Positions 1-9,219 of a DNA stretch of 64,000 bases are shown here, in pieces. Origin of the DNA: Burkholderiales bacterium Ga0077547 (lineage in GTDB: Bacteria > Pseudomonadota > Gammaproteobacteria > Burkholderiales > Burkholderiaceae_C); the NCBI GenBank assembly GCA_001464195.1, contig LNEY01000015.1, forward strand, positions 1-64,000, read 5' to 3'. Below the pieces are notes generated by a model. It did no database searches. It worked only from the letters and a program-made list of their open reading frames with translations, and was not told where the DNA came from. The translations under genes and the position numbers were made by a program. Each line of letters begins with the position of its first letter. The first letter of the stretch is position 1.

Positions 1-1695
1 CACTTCGTGCGACAACGTGCCGCACAGTACCGCGACCAACTCGATCGCCACCTGGCGGGGCGGCTGCCCGACGACGAGTTCCGCGCGCTGCGGCTGCAGA
101 ACGGCTGGTACGTGCAACGCCACGCGCCGATGCTGCGGGTGGCCGTGCCTTATGGCGAGCTGAGCTCGACCCAGCTGCGTGGCCTCGCACGCATCGCCCG
201 CGACTACGACCGCGGCTATGCCCACTTCACCACGCGGCAGAACCTGCAATACAACTGGATCCCGCTCGACAAGAGTGCCGAGGTGATGGACCAGCTGGCG
301 GCGGTGCACATGCACGGCATCCAGACCAGCGGCAACTGCATCCGCAACATCACCAGCGACTGCTTTGCCGGCATCGCGCCCGACGAATCGGTCGACCCAC
401 GCCCCTACGGTGAAATCATGCGGCAATGGAGCACGCTGCACCCCGAGTTCGCCTTCCTGCCGCGCAAGTTCAAGATCGCCGTCACTGGCGCCAGCGAAGA
501 CCGCGCGGCAATCGGATGGCATGACATCGGCTTGCACCTGGTCAAGAACGCGGCCGGCGAAGTCGGCTTCAAGGTGCTGGTGGGCGGCGGGATGGGTCGC
601 ACGCCGGTCATCGGCACGGTGTTCCGAGAGTTCCTGCCGTGGCAGCAGATCCTTGTCTTCATCGAGGCGGTGGTGCGCGTCTACAACCGGTACGGTCGGC
701 GGGACAACATCTACAAGGCACGCATCAAGATCCTGGTGAAGGCCGAAGGCCAGCGCTTTGTCGACGACGTGAATGCCGAGTTCAAGGACATCCTGGAGCG
801 CGATGTCGACGGCACGGCGCACATCATTCCGCAGCCGGAATTCGACCGCGTGAATGCCAGCTTCGTGATCCCAGCCGGCGTCGCGGCGCGCCCTTCGACC
901 GGCATCCCGATGCCTGCCGATCTGCCGGCCAGCTACAACCGCTGGGTTCAGCGCAACGTGCACGCCCACAAGCTCAGCGGCTACCGCGCGGTGACCCTGT
1001 CGCTCAAGCGCACAGGCCAGGCGCCGGGCGACATCACCGACGCGCAGATGGAGTTGGCTGCCGATCTCGCCGACCGCTACAGCCACGGCGAATTGCGGGT
1101 CTCGCACGACCAGAATCTGGTGCTGCCCTGGGTGCTCGAAAGTGATCTGCCAGCACTGTGGGAAGCGGCGCGGAGTGCGAGCTTCGCGACCCCGAACATC
1201 GGGTTGCTGACCGACATGATCGCCTGCCCCGGCGGCGATTTCTGCGCGCTGGCCAACGCGCGCTCGATCCCGCTGGCGGCCGAGATCACCGAGCGGTATC
1301 AAGACCTCGACGAGCTTTGGGACATCGGCGACATCGACCTGCACATCAGCGGCTGCATCAACTCCTGCGGACACCACCACAGCGGCCACATCGGCATCCT
1401 CGGCGTCGACAAGGACGGCGCCGAGTGGTACCAGATCACGCTCGGCGGCTCCGACGGCTCGGCGATCAGCGGCGGCCCGATCGCGGGCAAGGTGATCGGC
1501 CCGTCGTTCGCCGCCGATGAAGCAGCCGACGCAGTGGAAGCCGTCATCGACACCTACCTGACTCAGCGTCAGAGCGACGAACGGTTCATCGACACCGTCA
1601 AGCGCGTCGGGCTCGATCCGTTCAAGGCCGCGACCAATGCCGTACGACGCACCACGGCGCGCGAGCCATCGGCTGACACCGCCCGCGCGGACTGA
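1..1695 (+). CDS. cysI: Sulfite (nitrite) reductase hemoprotein, 5' partial
   Basis: Siroheme and 4Fe-4S enzyme that reduces sulfite to sulfide in assimilatory sulfate reduction. The reading frame is open to the window edge and homologues carry a few more N-terminal residues, so the true start lies upstream; the GTG at base 7 is probably internal. Visible hallmarks are the family N-terminal stretch RLQNGWYVQRHAPMLRVAVPYG, HFTTRQNLQ, and the cluster/siroheme cysteines in ACPGGDFC (codons near 1224 and 1242) and SGCINSCGHHH (codons near 1354 and 1366). It is followed after 13 nt by a DUF934 gene and then cysH, cysD and cysN, which favours sulfite over nitrite as substrate. The physiological electron donor cannot be read from the sequence; the ferredoxin and ferredoxin reductase genes at 6192-7573 are candidates. 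Confidence 0.93.
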   Translation, partial: HFVRQRAAQYRDQLDRHLAGRLPDDEFRALRLQNGWYVQRHAPMLRVAVPYGELSSTQLRGLARIARDYDRGYAHFTTRQNLQYNWIPLDKSAEVMDQLAAVHMHGIQTSGNCIRNITSDCFAGIAPDESVDPRPYGEIMRQWSTLHPEFAFLPRKFKIAVTGASEDRAAIGWHDIGLHLVKNAAGEVGFKVLVGGGMGRTPVIGTVFREFLPWQQILVFIEAVVRVYNRYGRRDNIYKARIKILVKAEGQRFVDDVNAEFKDILERDVDGTAHIIPQPEFDRVNASFVIPAGVAARPSTGIPMPADLPASYNRWVQRNVHAHKLSGYRAVTLSLKRTGQAPGDITDAQMELAADLADRYSHGELRVSHDQNLVLPWVLESDLPALWEAARSASFATPNIGLLTDMIACPGGDFCALANARSIPLAAEITERYQDLDELWDIGDIDLHISGCINSCGHHHSGHIGILGVDKDGAEWYQITLGGSDGSAISGGPIAGKVIGPSFAADEAADAVEAVIDTYLTQRQSDERFIDTVKRVGLDPFKAATNAVRRTTAREPSADTARAD

Positions 1696-1708
1696 ACAGC
1701 ACAGCACC

Positions 1709-2242
1709 ATGAAATTCATACACACCCCGCAAGACCCCTGGCGAACCGTCCACGGCGACGACGGCCCGATGGTCACCATCACCCCGAAGCCGAACCTGCT
1801 GCTGACCTGGCTGCAATGGCACAGCGTGTGCCACCACTGGCCCGCCGGCCTGCCGGTGGGCGTCATCCTCGAGAACGATCAGGACGTCCGCGATGTGGAG
1901 GCCGATCTGCCGCGGCTGGGCCTGATCGCGCTGCGCTTTCCAAAGTGGGTGGACGGTCGCGCCTACAGCCAGGCGCACCTGCTGCGCTCGCGCTACCGTT
2001 TCCAGGGCGAGATTCGTGCGCTTGGCGAAGTGCTGGTCGACATGCTGCCGCTGCTGCAACGAACCGGCTTCGATGCGGTGGTGTTGCGCGCCGACCAGTC
2101 GCGCGAGGCAGCCGAGCGCGCGCTGACCTTCTTCCCTGGCTTCTACCAAGGCGATGTGCAGGAGCACCGGCCGCGCTTCGCACGCCCGGCTGCCGAACTG
2201 GAATCGACTGACAGCTTCGTCGACGTGGGAGCCTCGATATGA
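1709..2242 (+). CDS. DUF934 family protein of the sulfate assimilation operon
   Basis: Protein of 177 residues of the DUF934 family, which habitually sits directly downstream of the cysI-type reductase in proteobacteria. Its biochemical role is not established; an accessory or assembly role for the reductase is inference from context. I chose the ATG at 1709 (MKFIHTPQDPW), 13 nt after the cysI stop; the frame opens earlier but only inside cysI. Family-like segments include GVILENDQDV, the stretch LIALRFPKWVDGRAYSQAHL, LRSRYRFQGEIRA and RADQSREAAERAL. It has no signal peptide or membrane segment, so it is probably cytoplasmic. Its stop overlaps the cysH start as ATGA, implying translational coupling. 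Confidence 0.85.
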   Translation: MKFIHTPQDPWRTVHGDDGPMVTITPKPNLLLTWLQWHSVCHHWPAGLPVGVILENDQDVRDVEADLPRLGLIALRFPKWVDGRAYSQAHLLRSRYRFQGEIRALGEVLVDMLPLLQRTGFDAVVLRADQSREAAERALTFFPGFYQGDVQEHRPRFARPAAELESTDSFVDVGASI

Positions 2243-3006
2243 GCGCGATCGATCTGTATGCCCGCAAGACGCCCGGCTTTGAAGATCGACTGGCCCACAC
2301 CGTCGCGGTCCTGAAAGAAGCGGCCGCAGCGCACGGTGGCCGCATCGTGCAATCGACCAGCCTCGGTGTCGAGGACATGGTGCTGACCGACCTGATCGCG
2401 CGCCACGGTCTGGGCGGCGACAAAGGCATCGCAATCGCGACGCTCGACACCGGCATGCTGCATGCCGAAACCTTGGCGCTGATCCCGCGCATCGAGCAGC
2501 GCTATGGCCTGGCTGTCGAAGTGTTCAAGCCGGTGCAGGAATCGGTCATTCATTTCGTGGCGACGAATGGCAAGGACGCGATGTACCAGAGCCTGGAACT
2601 GCGCAAGGCCTGCTGCGGCCTCCGCAAGATGGAGCCGCTGGCGCGGATGATGGCTGGCCGCAGCGCCTGGGTCACCGGCTTGCGCCGCGAGCAGTCGAAC
2701 ACCCGCGCGGTGGTGCCGTTCAGCGAGGACGATGGCCAGGGCCGCATCAAGTTCAACCCGCTGGCCGACTGGAGCTGGAACGACGTCTGGCACCACGTCG
2801 CCACCAACGACGTGCCCTACAACCCGCTGCACGACGAGTTCATGCCCAGCATCGGTTGCGCCCCGTGCACCCGTGCCATCGCGGTGGGCGAGGACTTCCG
2901 CGCCGGCCGCTGGTGGTGGGAAGACGAGAAGGCCAAGGAGTGCGGCCTGCACGTCAAGGAAGACGCGCCCGAGGGCGCCGTATCGATGATCGGAGAAAAA
3001 CGATGA
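2239..3006 (+). CDS. cysH: Adenylylsulfate (APS/PAPS) reductase
   Basis: Cytoplasmic reductase of 255 residues that converts activated sulfate to sulfite using thioredoxin or glutaredoxin. The presence of both a CC pair (KACCGLRK) and a CxxC pair (GCAPCTRA) points to a 4Fe-4S cluster and therefore to the APS-using, bacterial assimilatory type rather than the cluster-free PAPS-only enzyme. The C-terminal catalytic cysteine is in ECGLH. The N-terminal substrate region contains QSTSLGVEDMVL and LDTGMLHAET. The gene overlaps DUF934 upstream (ATGA) and cysD downstream (ATGA). The operon holds no APS kinase (cysC), which agrees with direct use of APS. Confidence 0.95.
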   Translation: MSAIDLYARKTPGFEDRLAHTVAVLKEAAAAHGGRIVQSTSLGVEDMVLTDLIARHGLGGDKGIAIATLDTGMLHAETLALIPRIEQRYGLAVEVFKPVQESVIHFVATNGKDAMYQSLELRKACCGLRKMEPLARMMAGRSAWVTGLRREQSNTRAVVPFSEDDGQGRIKFNPLADWSWNDVWHHVATNDVPYNPLHDEFMPSIGCAPCTRAIAVGEDFRAGRWWWEDEKAKECGLHVKEDAPEGAVSMIGEKR

Positions 3007-3971
3007 ACGCCGCCACGACCGTGCAGCAATTGCTGCCCGAACTGGATCAGACCCACCTCGACTGGCTCGAAGAAGAAGCCATCTTCATCCTGCGCGAAAC
3101 CGTCGCGGCGTTTGAGCGCCCTGCTCTGCTGTTCTCAGGCGGCAAGGACTCGTGCGTGGTGCTGCGGCTGGCTGAGAAGGCCTTCAAGACCAAGGTCACT
3201 CCCGACAACCCGAACGAGTTCAAGGGCCGCCTGCCCTTCCCGCTGCTGCATGTCGACACCGGCCACAACTTCCCCGAAGTGATCGAGTTCCGCGACCAGC
3301 GCGTGGCCGAGATGGGCGAGCGGCTGGTGGTGGGGCACCTGGAAGACTCGATCAAGCGCGGCACGGTGCGCTTGGCGCATCCGCTCGAATCGCGCAACGG
3401 CCACCAGACGGTCGCGCTGCTGGAAGCCATCGAGGAACACCGCTTCGATGTGCTGATGGGCGGCGCCCGTCGCGACGAGGAAAAGGCGCGCGCGAAGGAA
3501 CGCATCTTCAGCCACCGCGACAGCTTCGGCCAGTGGCAGCCGAAGGAGCAGCGGCCCGAGCTGTGGACGCTGTTCAACACCCGCATCAAGCCCGGCGAGC
3601 ACATGCGCGCCTTCCCGATCAGCAACTGGACCGAGCTCGATGTGTGGCTGTACCTGGCGCGTGAAAACATCCCGCTGCCCAGCCTGTACTTCGCACACGA
3701 CCGCCAGGTGATCCGCCGCAAGGGACTGCTGGTGCCGCTGACCGAAGTGACGCCACCCGAAGCCGGCGAGACGGTTGAAACCGCTCAGGTGCGCTTTCGC
3801 ACCGTCGGCGACATGACCTGCACCTGCCCGGTCGAAAGCCCGGCCGCCAACGCCACCGAGATCGTCGCCGAGACGCTGCAGGTGACCGTCAGCGAGCGCG
3901 GCGCGACCCGCATGGACGACCGCACCTCCGACGCGTCGATGGAGCGGCGCAAGAAAGAAGGCTATTTCTAA
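3003..3971 (+). CDS. cysD: Sulfate adenylyltransferase small subunit
   Basis: ATP sulfurylase catalytic subunit of 322 residues that makes APS from ATP and sulfate. It belongs to the PP-loop (ATP pyrophosphatase) superfamily, with the loop LLFSGGKDSCVVLRL near residues 40-54. Other family segments are HVDTGHNFPEVIEFRD, GGARRDEEKARAKER, SNWTELDVWLYL and the C-terminal stretch ending MERRKKEGYF. I chose the ATG at 3003, which overlaps the cysH stop, over an in-frame ATG much further upstream that would lie inside cysH. It works as a heterodimer with the GTPase CysN encoded next, 27 nt downstream. Confidence 0.96.
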   Translation: MNAATTVQQLLPELDQTHLDWLEEEAIFILRETVAAFERPALLFSGGKDSCVVLRLAEKAFKTKVTPDNPNEFKGRLPFPLLHVDTGHNFPEVIEFRDQRVAEMGERLVVGHLEDSIKRGTVRLAHPLESRNGHQTVALLEAIEEHRFDVLMGGARRDEEKARAKERIFSHRDSFGQWQPKEQRPELWTLFNTRIKPGEHMRAFPISNWTELDVWLYLARENIPLPSLYFAHDRQVIRRKGLLVPLTEVTPPEAGETVETAQVRFRTVGDMTCTCPVESPAANATEIVAETLQVTVSERGATRMDDRTSDASMERRKKEGYF

Positions 3972-3998
3972 AGCCTCTCAAGCCGCCGAAAGAACACG

Positions 3999-5312
3999 AT
4001 GACAACCCCACAAGTTCAAGATCACCGCGCGCTGCGCTTCCTCACCGCCGGCAGCGTCGACGACGGCAAGAGCACGCTGATCGGCCGGCTGCTGTTCGAC
4101 AGCCGCGCGATCCTGGCCGACCAGCTGGACACACTCGAGAAGAAGGCCGCCGGTGCCCCGATCGATTTGTCGCTGCTGACCGACGGCCTCGAAGCCGAGC
4201 GCGAACAAGGCATCACGATCGACGTCGCCTATCGCTATTTCGCGACCAAGCACCGCAAGTTCATCATCGCCGACGCGCCGGGCCACGAGCAGTACACCCG
4301 CAACATGGTGACCGCCGCCGCCGGCAGCGATGCGGCCGTGGTGCTGGTCGACATCACCAAGCTCGACACCCACCAGGTGCCGCTCGCGCTGCTGCCGCAG
4401 ACCCGCCGCCACTCGCTGCTGGCGCACCTGCTGCGTGTGCCGAGCATCGTGTTTGCGGTCAACAAGCTCGACGCGGTGGCCGATCCGCAGCAGGCCTTCG
4501 ATGCGGTCGGTGTCGCGCTTCGCTCGTTTGCTGAAGCAGCGGGCATCACCGTGGCCGGCATCGTGCCGGTGTCGGCCTTGCGCGGCGACAACGTCACGCA
4601 GACCGTCGTCACCGACGGCACCGACTGGAGCACCTGGTACAGCGGCCCGACGCTGCTCCAGCTGCTCGAATCGCTGCCAGTCGCCCAGGAGCGCACCGAA
4701 GGCGATTTGCTGATTCCGGTGCAGTACGTCGCACGCGACGAAGGTGACGGCAGCACAGGCGTCGGCCACCAGCCACGCAGTCTCTTCGGTCGCATCGCGC
4801 ACGGCAGCGTCAAGGCCGGCGACGAAGTGCAGATCTTCCCGAGCGGTGAACGCGCCGTGGTCGCGGAAGTGCGGCTGGCAGGCAGCGTGGTGGGCCACGT
4901 CGAGGCCGGCTGGTCGGCTGGAGTGGTGCTCGACCGGCAGCTCGATGTGTCGCGGGGCGACTGGATCGCCACGCCGAACAGCGTCACCGGACAACAAAGC
5001 TTTGCGGCGACGCTGGCCTGGCTGGACACCGAGCCCGCGGTCATCGGCCGCAAGTACTGGGTGCGCCACGGCAACCGCTGGGTGCAGGCGCGCATCGCCG
5101 GCATCGAGAACCGGCTCGACATCCACACGCTCGATGTCGTCGATGCGAACCAGCTCGGTGTCAACGAAATCGGCCGCGTGATCGTGGAGACGCAGCAACC
5201 GCTGCCGGTGGAAGCCTATGCATCCAACCGCAGCGGTGGCGCACTCATCGTGGTCGACCCGACGACCAACCGCACCAGCGGCGCACTGCTGGTGCAGGCC
5301 ACTGCTGCCTGA
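3999..5312 (+). CDS. cysN: Sulfate adenylyltransferase GTPase subunit
   Basis: Large subunit of 437 residues of ATP sulfurylase. It is an EF-Tu-like GTPase whose GTP hydrolysis drives the unfavourable synthesis of APS by CysD. Visible GTPase motifs are the P-loop GSVDDGKSTLIGRL near residue 17, the G3 motif DAPGHEQYTRNM and the G4 motif VNKLDAV. EF-Tu-like beta-barrel domains follow. There is no C-terminal APS kinase extension, so this is CysN and not a NodQ/CysNC fusion. The gene lies 27 nt after cysD and 11 nt before the methyltransferase gene, all in one operon. Confidence 0.96.
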   Translation: MTTPQVQDHRALRFLTAGSVDDGKSTLIGRLLFDSRAILADQLDTLEKKAAGAPIDLSLLTDGLEAEREQGITIDVAYRYFATKHRKFIIADAPGHEQYTRNMVTAAAGSDAAVVLVDITKLDTHQVPLALLPQTRRHSLLAHLLRVPSIVFAVNKLDAVADPQQAFDAVGVALRSFAEAAGITVAGIVPVSALRGDNVTQTVVTDGTDWSTWYSGPTLLQLLESLPVAQERTEGDLLIPVQYVARDEGDGSTGVGHQPRSLFGRIAHGSVKAGDEVQIFPSGERAVVAEVRLAGSVVGHVEAGWSAGVVLDRQLDVSRGDWIATPNSVTGQQSFAATLAWLDTEPAVIGRKYWVRHGNRWVQARIAGIENRLDIHTLDVVDANQLGVNEIGRVIVETQQPLPVEAYASNRSGGALIVVDPTTNRTSGALLVQATAA

Positions 5313-5323
5313 TCAAAAGCGCC

Positions 5324-6118
5324 ATGCCGGCCGTCACCGCAGCTCCCGTTGGTCGCGTCGCATTTGTGGGCGCGGGGCCAGGCCAGGCGGATCTGATCAC
5401 GCTGCGCGGCGCGCAGCGCCTGGCGCAGGCGGCCGTGGTGCTGAGCGATGCATTGGCGGATCCGGCGCTGCGCGAGCTGGCCCCACAGGCGCGCTGGTTG
5501 CACGTGGGCAAGCGTGGCTATGCCGACAGCACGGGCCAGGAAGCCATCAACGCGCTGTTGATCAAATGTGGCCGCGACGTGGGCCCCGCTGGCCTGGTGG
5601 TGCGACTGAAGGGTGGCGACCCGAGCATATTCGGGCGCCTTGAAGAAGAGCTGCAGGCCATGGCCGCGGCTGGCATCGCCTGCGAGGTGGTCCCCGGCGT
5701 GACTGCGGCACTGGCCGCCGCAGCATCGGCGCAACGGCCACTGACGCGGCGCGGCGCAGGCCGCAGCGTCAGCTTTGCCACGGCGATGACCGCGACTGGC
5801 ACCCCAGACGCCGGCGCATGCCGCCACGCAGACACCGAGGTGTTCTACATGGCGGGCAAGCAACTTGGTGCCCTGTCACGCAAGCTGGTACGGACGGGTT
5901 GGTCTGGCGAGACAGCGGTGAGCGTGGTCTCTCGAGCGGGCTGGCCCGATGAACTCAGCAGCGACCACACCATCGCCAGCCTGGGCCAGGCGACCATGCT
6001 GCACACCGGTCGGCCCACCGTGGTCGTGGTTGGCGCCGGGGCGCGGGCGCTGAACCCGGTCGAATCGACAGCCGTCGAGAAGGACTGCGCACCTTGGACC
6101 GCCGCACTGAACACGTAA
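5324..6118 (+). CDS. cobA: Uroporphyrinogen-III C-methyltransferase (siroheme synthesis)
   Basis: SAM-dependent methyltransferase of 264 residues that dimethylates uroporphyrinogen III to precorrin-2, the first step to siroheme. Hallmarks are [20 protein letters not shown] at the N-terminus, [12 protein letters not shown], and MAGKQLG in the middle. It has the length of the single-domain enzyme, without the CysG dehydrogenase/ferrochelatase domain, so the later steps must be encoded elsewhere. Position directly after cysN fits supply of siroheme to the CysI reductase at the head of the cluster. The name cobA is shared with an unrelated adenosyltransferase; here it means the SUMT enzyme. Confidence 0.93.
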   Translation: MPAVTAAPVGRVAFVGAGPGQADLITLRGAQRLAQAAVVLSDALADPALRELAPQARWLHVGKRGYADSTGQEAINALLIKCGRDVGPAGLVVRLKGGDPSIFGRLEEELQAMAAAGIACEVVPGVTAALAAAASAQRPLTRRGAGRSVSFATAMTATGTPDAGACRHADTEVFYMAGKQLGALSRKLVRTGWSGETAVSVVSRAGWPDELSSDHTIASLGQATMLHTGRPTVVVVGAGARALNPVESTAVEKDCAPWTAALNT

Positions 6119-6121
6119 AAT
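6094..6121 (+). promoter_or_regulatory. Candidate promoter for the ferredoxin gene
   Basis: TTGGAC (6094-6099), a 16-nt spacer and TAAAAT (6116-6121) lie across the end of the methyltransferase gene, about 70 nt before the ferredoxin start. The -10 is good; the -35 matches only in part. It would uncouple ferredoxin expression from the cys operon. Confidence 0.35.
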
Positions 6122-6191
6122 CTCGGACGGATGCGGTTGGCATCCTCCTGTCTTTTCAACCCTGCTTTCGCAGTTTCACCGAGCCTCAGTC

Positions 6192-6518
6192 ATGACCCAC
6201 GTCGTCACCGAATCCTGCATCCGCTGCAAATACACCGACTGCGTGGATGTGTGTCCCGTCGACTGCTTCCGCGAAGGTCCGAACTTCCTGACGATCGACC
6301 CGGACGAATGCATCGATTGCGCGGTCTGCATTCCTGAGTGCCCGGTCAACGCGATCATGCCGGAGGAAGACGTGCCCGGCGATCAGCAACACATGATCAA
6401 GCTGAACGCAGAACTCTCACGCATCGGCTGGCCCAGCATCACCAAACGCAAGATGCCGCTGCCGGACGCCGAAGAGTGGAAAGACAAGACCGGCAAGCTG
6501 TCGGAACTGATCCGCTGA
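6192..6518 (+). CDS. fdxA: 7Fe ferredoxin (3Fe-4S plus 4Fe-4S)
   Basis: Small cytoplasmic electron carrier of 108 residues. The N-terminal cysteine set [18 protein letters not shown] and the second set [16 protein letters not shown] are those of Azotobacter-type 7Fe ferredoxins, and the C-terminal extension (residues ~60-108, with GWPSITKRK and PDAEEW) is also typical. The start is the ATG at 6192 (MTHVVTESC), the usual N-terminus. The following reductase gene overlaps its stop codon, so the pair probably works together as carrier and reductase. Confidence 0.95.
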   Translation: MTHVVTESCIRCKYTDCVDVCPVDCFREGPNFLTIDPDECIDCAVCIPECPVNAIMPEEDVPGDQQHMIKLNAELSRIGWPSITKRKMPLPDAEEWKDKTGKLSELIR

Positions 6519-7573
6519 ACACCGACAACGCACCGATCCACACCGACGCGCTGGTCATCGGTGCGGGACCGGTCGGGCTGTTCCAGGTGTTTCAGCTCGG
6601 TCTGCTTGAGATCAGCTGCCAAGTCGTCGACAGCCTGCCTGCGCCAGGCGGTCAGTGTCTGGCGCTGTACCCCGACAAACCGGTCTACGACATCCCTGCA
6701 GTGCCCGTGTGCACAGGCCGAGAACTCGTCGACCGTCTGCTGACGCAGATACGCCCCATGGCGCCCCTGTTTCATCTGGGCCAGCAGGTGAGCACGCTCG
6801 AACGGTGGGCTGATGGCCGCTTTGACGCCGTCACAACCGCTGGCGTGCGGTTCGTGGCCCGTACGATCGTCATCGCGGGCGGCGTCGGGGCCTTCGTGCC
6901 GCGGCATTTGAAGCTCGATGGCATCCACAGATTCATCGGTCGCCAGGTCTTGCACAGCGGTGACGCCATCCCGCCAGCGGGTGGTCAGCACGTGGTGGTG
7001 CTGGGCGAAGACGATGCGGCACTGGAAGCCGCATTGACGCTGTGCGCCGAGTCATCTGCAAGGCCCGCAAGCATCACCCTGATCCATCGGCGAGATGCCT
7101 TCAAGGCCTCACCCGGCGTGGTTGATCGCATGCGCGCGGCGTGCGATGCCGGTCGCATGCGCTTTGTGGCGGGCCAAGTCATCGGCTTCGATGCCCCGGG
7201 CGACACCTTGACGCAGCTGAGCGTCAGTGGCGCCGATGGCCAAACAACGACCCTGCCCGCAGACCTGTTGCTGGCGCTGCTGGGCCTGAGCCCGAAGCTG
7301 GGACCGATCGCCGACTGGGGCCTGCAGCTCGAACGCAAGCAGGTCGTGGTCGACACCGAGAAATTCGAGACCAACGTGCCAGGCATCTTTGCGGTCGGCG
7401 ACGTGAACACCTATCCGGGCAAGAAGAAGCTGATCGTCTGCGGCTTCCACGAGGCGACGATGGCCGCCTACGCGGCCGCCGCTACCGTGTTCCCTGACAG
7501 ACCCGTGCAGGTTCAGTACACGACCACCAGCACCCGGCTGCACCGGGTACTCGGGGTATCGACCGCACCCTGA
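6515..7573 (+). CDS. Ferredoxin--NADP(+) reductase, thioredoxin-reductase-like type
   Basis: FAD- and NAD(P)-binding oxidoreductase of about 352 residues that exchanges electrons between NADPH and ferredoxin. The FAD motif is [11 protein letters not shown], followed by [12 protein letters not shown], the second nucleotide fold with [14 protein letters not shown], and the C-terminal [22 protein letters not shown]. There is no redox-active CxxC, which separates it from thioredoxin reductase. The start is unclear: no ATG lies near the expected N-terminus. The CTG at 6515 ([13 protein letters not shown]) overlaps the ferredoxin stop as CTGA and has GGAA nearby at 6503-6506; a GTG at 6476, inside fdxA, is the alternative. 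The overlap couples it to the ferredoxin gene. Confidence 0.88.
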   Translation: MNTDNAPIHTDALVIGAGPVGLFQVFQLGLLEISCQVVDSLPAPGGQCLALYPDKPVYDIPAVPVCTGRELVDRLLTQIRPMAPLFHLGQQVSTLERWADGRFDAVTTAGVRFVARTIVIAGGVGAFVPRHLKLDGIHRFIGRQVLHSGDAIPPAGGQHVVVLGEDDAALEAALTLCAESSARPASITLIHRRDAFKASPGVVDRMRAACDAGRMRFVAGQVIGFDAPGDTLTQLSVSGADGQTTTLPADLLLALLGLSPKLGPIADWGLQLERKQVVVDTEKFETNVPGIFAVGDVNTYPGKKKLIVCGFHEATMAAYAAAATVFPDRPVQVQYTTTSTRLHRVLGVSTAP

Positions 7574-7629
7574 CCTCTGCGACGCGTCGCCGCCAAGCGG
7601 CGAGACGCCTCGATCAAGGGGAAGCACCG

Positions 7630-8199
7630 ATGACGCGAGAGGCGCCCCGCGACGAGCATGGACCAGCGCGCATCCATGCGCCGTTTCACATGACCGAGGG
7701 CACTGTCATGGACATGAACAAGACCGGGACGCCACACTGCGAGATGTGGGGTTCCGTGCTGTGTATCGAGGATGACCCGATCAGCCGCGAACTCGTCGAA
7801 GCGCTGCTCACGGCCTTTCCTCAGGTTGACTTGCGGCTGGCCGCCGACGGGCGCTCCGGGATCCGCGCCGCGCTCGCCTCGATGCCCGATGTGATCCTGC
7901 TGGACATGCACCTCCCTGACATCAGCGGGCTCGAAGTGGTGCGAGCCCTCAGTCAGCACATGGCCGAAGGCCGCTGCCAAGTCATCTTGCTGACCGTCGA
8001 CAAACTGACGATCGACATCGTGAAGGCGATGAGCCTGGGCGCTCGCGAGTACTGGATCAAGCCGCTCTCACTGGATCGACTGCAAGGTGACCTGCCCCGG
8101 GTGTTGCGGACACGGCGTGCAGAGCAGCATGACGCTGCCGAAAGCTCGCTGCGGCCGGGCTCTCGCTGGATCTCTGTGTCACCCGGCGCGCCTCACTGA
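7630..8199 (+). CDS. Single-domain response regulator (CheY-like)
   Basis: Receiver-domain protein of 189 residues. The acidic pair is in LCIEDDP (residues 45-50), the phosphoacceptor is Asp92 in ILLDMHLPD, the switch Thr is Thr122 and the conserved Lys-Pro is 144-145 (IKP). No output domain follows, only a tail of about 40 residues without recognisable motif. The start at 7630 has the ribosome site AAGGGG seven nt upstream; an internal ATG at 7708 with GAGGG upstream is also possible and would remove an unusual 26-residue leader. No histidine kinase is adjacent, so the partner is unknown. The 3' end overlaps the convergent ylqF gene by 7 bp. Confidence 0.85.
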   Translation: MTREAPRDEHGPARIHAPFHMTEGTVMDMNKTGTPHCEMWGSVLCIEDDPISRELVEALLTAFPQVDLRLAADGRSGIRAALASMPDVILLDMHLPDISGLEVVRALSQHMAEGRCQVILLTVDKLTIDIVKAMSLGAREYWIKPLSLDRLQGDLPRVLRTRRAEQHDAAESSLRPGSRWISVSPGAPH

Positions 8200-9134
8200 T
8201 CTACCGCCGCCGTTCGCGATCGCGAGCCGGTCTTGCTCTTTTCCCGGCGCCTCGCCGCCCGGTCGGCCTCCTTCACCACTGCGTCGGCCTGCCACTGAAC
8301 CCACTCCTGCGGCGTCTCCAGCGTGATGCGTCCCAGGCTGCCCGCGCGGAAATCGTGCAGCACGATCTCGGCGGCTTTCTGCAGGCTGATGCGACCACCA
8401 GGCAGCACGGCGCCGCGCTGGCGACCGATGGCGGTGAGGCGTTCGTCTTCGGTCAGTGTGACCTCCGCATCAAGCCGGTATCGCTGCTCCACCACGCCCG
8501 GGTAGTCGCGATGCAAGGCCTCCAGCAGCACCAGCGCGACCTCCTCGTCGTCGTAGGCATTGCGTCCCACCGCACCGCTGGCGGCCAGGTGGTAGCCACT
8601 TTGCTCCACCACGATGCGCGGCCACAGCATGCCGGGCGTGTCGTACAGGTAGAAGTCATTGGCGATGACGATCTTCTGCTCGAGCTTGGTGATGCCGGGC
8701 TCGTCGCCCGTCTTCGCGGCGACGCGACCGGCCAGCGAATTGATCACCGTCGATTTGCCCACATTGGGAATGCCGCAGATCAGCACACGCAGGGGTTTGA
8801 CCATGCCTCCGCGCAGCGGCGCCAGTTGGCGGCAGGCATCCACCACGCGGTGCACCGCGGCGCCTGCCCGGCCGTCCAGAGCCACCGCCTGGGTGGTCGC
8901 TTGCTCATTGAAGTGCGCTGTCCACTGTTCGGTACGCTGCGGATCGGCCAGATCCTGCTTGTTCAGCACCTTCAGCGCGGGCTTTCCTCGTGTCAGCTCG
9001 GCCAGCAGCGGGTTCCCGCTCGAACCGGGCAAGCGTGCATCGAGCATCTCGATGACGACGTCGATCGCCTTGACCCGCTCGATGATCGCCTTTTTGGTGG
9101 CGTTCATGTGACCCGGGAACCATTGAACAGGCAT
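8193..9134 (-). CDS. ylqF: Ribosome biogenesis GTPase YlqF/RbgA
   Basis: Circularly permuted GTPase of 313 residues involved in late assembly of the large ribosomal subunit. The permuted motif order is visible: G4 first (KVLNKQDLAD), then G1 (ICGIPNVGKSTVIN) and G3 (YDTPGMLWP). The N-terminus MPVQWFPGHMNATKKAI is diagnostic of the family, including the WFPGHM segment. A basic C-terminal tail (AARRREKSKTGSRSR) follows the all-alpha domain. It is a single gene, convergent with the response regulator. The 85-nt gap to the CobW gene upstream shows no clear terminator. Confidence 0.94.
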   Translation of the reverse strand: MPVQWFPGHMNATKKAIIERVKAIDVVIEMLDARLPGSSGNPLLAELTRGKPALKVLNKQDLADPQRTEQWTAHFNEQATTQAVALDGRAGAAVHRVVDACRQLAPLRGGMVKPLRVLICGIPNVGKSTVINSLAGRVAAKTGDEPGITKLEQKIVIANDFYLYDTPGMLWPRIVVEQSGYHLAASGAVGRNAYDDEEVALVLLEALHRDYPGVVEQRYRLDAEVTLTEDERLTAIGRQRGAVLPGGRISLQKAAEIVLHDFRAGSLGRITLETPQEWVQWQADAVVKEADRAARRREKSKTGSRSRTAAVDQ

Positions 9135-9219
9135 CGTCAGCTTTCTTCGGCCAGAAGCGACCGCTCACCGCATTTTGATCTGGTCGCTCACACGGATGAG
9201 GTGAGGTCGCAACGATCGA

